From Firmicutes bacterium UBA1393 (lineage in GTDB: Bacteria > Bacillota > DTU025), in NCBI GenBank assembly GCA_002305255.1, contig DBQN01000074.1, forward strand, positions 18,075-31,759: 13,685 nucleotides of DNA. Direction: 5' to 3'. A program made the position numbers and the translations under genes. Under the pieces are notes generated by a model. The model was not told where the DNA came from and did not search any database. It worked only from the letters and a program-made list of their open reading frames with translations. Positions 13,266-13,685 of this stretch are shown here, piece by piece. Positions within the stretch are counted from its first letter, which is position 1. Each line of letters begins with the position of its first letter.

Positions 13266-13685
13266 ATGCGCAAACTGACAGTATCTGACATCGACCCGGC
13301 CGGCAAGCGTGTGTTCGTGCGGGCCGACTTCAACGTGCCCCTGTCGCCCGATGGGAAGATCACTGACGACAGGCGTATCAGGGCCGCCCTGCCGACCATT
13401 GAGTTGCTGATCAATAAGGGGGCCAGGGTCATCCTGGCCTCTCACCTCGGCAGGCCCAAGGGCAAGTTCGATCCCACCGCCACCATGGACGTCGTCGCAG
13501 CGCGCCTCTCAGAGCTGCTGGGGCTCAACGTCGAGAAGCTCAACGATTGCGTTGGCGCCGAGGTGGAGGCGCGCGTCGCCGCTATGAAGCCCGGCGACGT
13601 GGTGATCCTGGAAAACGTGAGGTTCCATAAGGAAGAAGAGAAGAACGACGCCGATTTCGCAGCCAGCCTCGCTGCGCTGGCCGAT
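13266..13685 (+). CDS. pgk: Phosphoglycerate kinase, N-terminal part (cut by window end)
   Basis: The frame starts at ATG 13266 and runs open to the window edge, giving 140 residues of an enzyme usually about 390-400 long. Phosphoglycerate kinase transfers phosphate from 1,3-bisphosphoglycerate to ADP. Visible signatures of the 3-phosphoglycerate-binding N-terminal domain are VRADFNVPL (18-26), TDDRRIRAALPTI, ASHLGRPKG (58-66) and LENVRFHKEEEKND (from 115). These include the Asp21, Asn23, His60 and Arg63 positions used for substrate binding in the family. The gene begins 12 bp after the gap stop and is surely co-transcribed with it. Triosephosphate isomerase and other lower-glycolysis genes would be expected next, outside the window. 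Confidence 0.97.
   Translation, partial: MRKLTVSDIDPAGKRVFVRADFNVPLSPDGKITDDRRIRAALPTIELLINKGARVILASHLGRPKGKFDPTATMDVVAARLSELLGLNVEKLNDCVGAEVEARVAAMKPGDVVILENVRFHKEEEKNDADFAASLAALAD

Overview
The window is a gene-dense, GC-rich stretch of bacterial chromosome. Its gene set points to a spore-forming member of the Bacillota (Firmicutes), probably a high-GC, clostridia-like lineage. The evidence is a convergent set of families: SpmA/SpmB (spore maturation), YvcK/GlmR and WhiA (the Gram-positive yvcK-whiA neighbourhood), RpoN, and a CggR-GapA-Pgk glycolytic operon. GH57/DUF1957 and DUF4912 proteins are also frequent in thermophilic or anaerobic Bacillota. I cannot name the genus from the sequence.

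Layout. (1) 1-181: possible tail of an upstream gene. (2) 178-2652 (+): 824-residue fusion of a sugar-1-phosphate nucleotidyltransferase, a left-handed beta-helix and a phosphoglucomutase/phosphomannomutase-like half whose active site is degenerate. (3) 2589-4771 (-): two-gene operon, a DUF4912 protein (TTG start) followed by a GH57 glucan branching enzyme-like protein. Its 3' end overlaps gene 2 convergently by 64 bp. (4) 4885-6435 (+): a second, divergently transcribed GH57 paralogue, shortened in one loop. (5) 6473-7432 (+): yvcK/glmR. (6) 7419-8572 (-): spmA-spmB, with a 4-bp start/stop overlap, inserted in opposite orientation between yvcK and whiA. (7) 8678-11057 (+): whiA and rpoN, overlapping by 11 bp, followed by a weak intrinsic terminator. 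(8) 11108-13685 (+): a strong-looking promoter, then cggR, gap and the start of pgk (cut by the window edge).

How the parts may work together. Genes 2-4 look like a cytoplasmic carbohydrate module: nucleotide-sugar formation plus alpha-glucan remodelling. YvcK/GlmR (UDP-sugar-binding regulator of carbon and envelope metabolism) and CggR (repressor controlled by glycolytic intermediates) lie just downstream, with lower-glycolysis enzymes after them. The functional link between the glucan module and these regulators is inference from adjacency only.

The most unusual signals are at the RNA level in the glycolytic operon. The cggR promoter has a perfect TATAAT box placed so that the transcript should begin at or near the start codon (leaderless). 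A 20-bp-period direct repeat with CggR-operator spacing overlaps that promoter. A perfect 7-bp hairpin sits between the Shine-Dalgarno of gap and its ATG; folding it restores a normal 8-nt spacing. Annotated start sites for whiA, rpoN, cggR, spmA and the DUF4912 gene were moved from the longest open frame on RBS and family-alignment grounds. No tRNA, rRNA, CRISPR array or insertion sequence was seen, and with the DUF4912 gene included there is no gene-free stretch above 300 bp.
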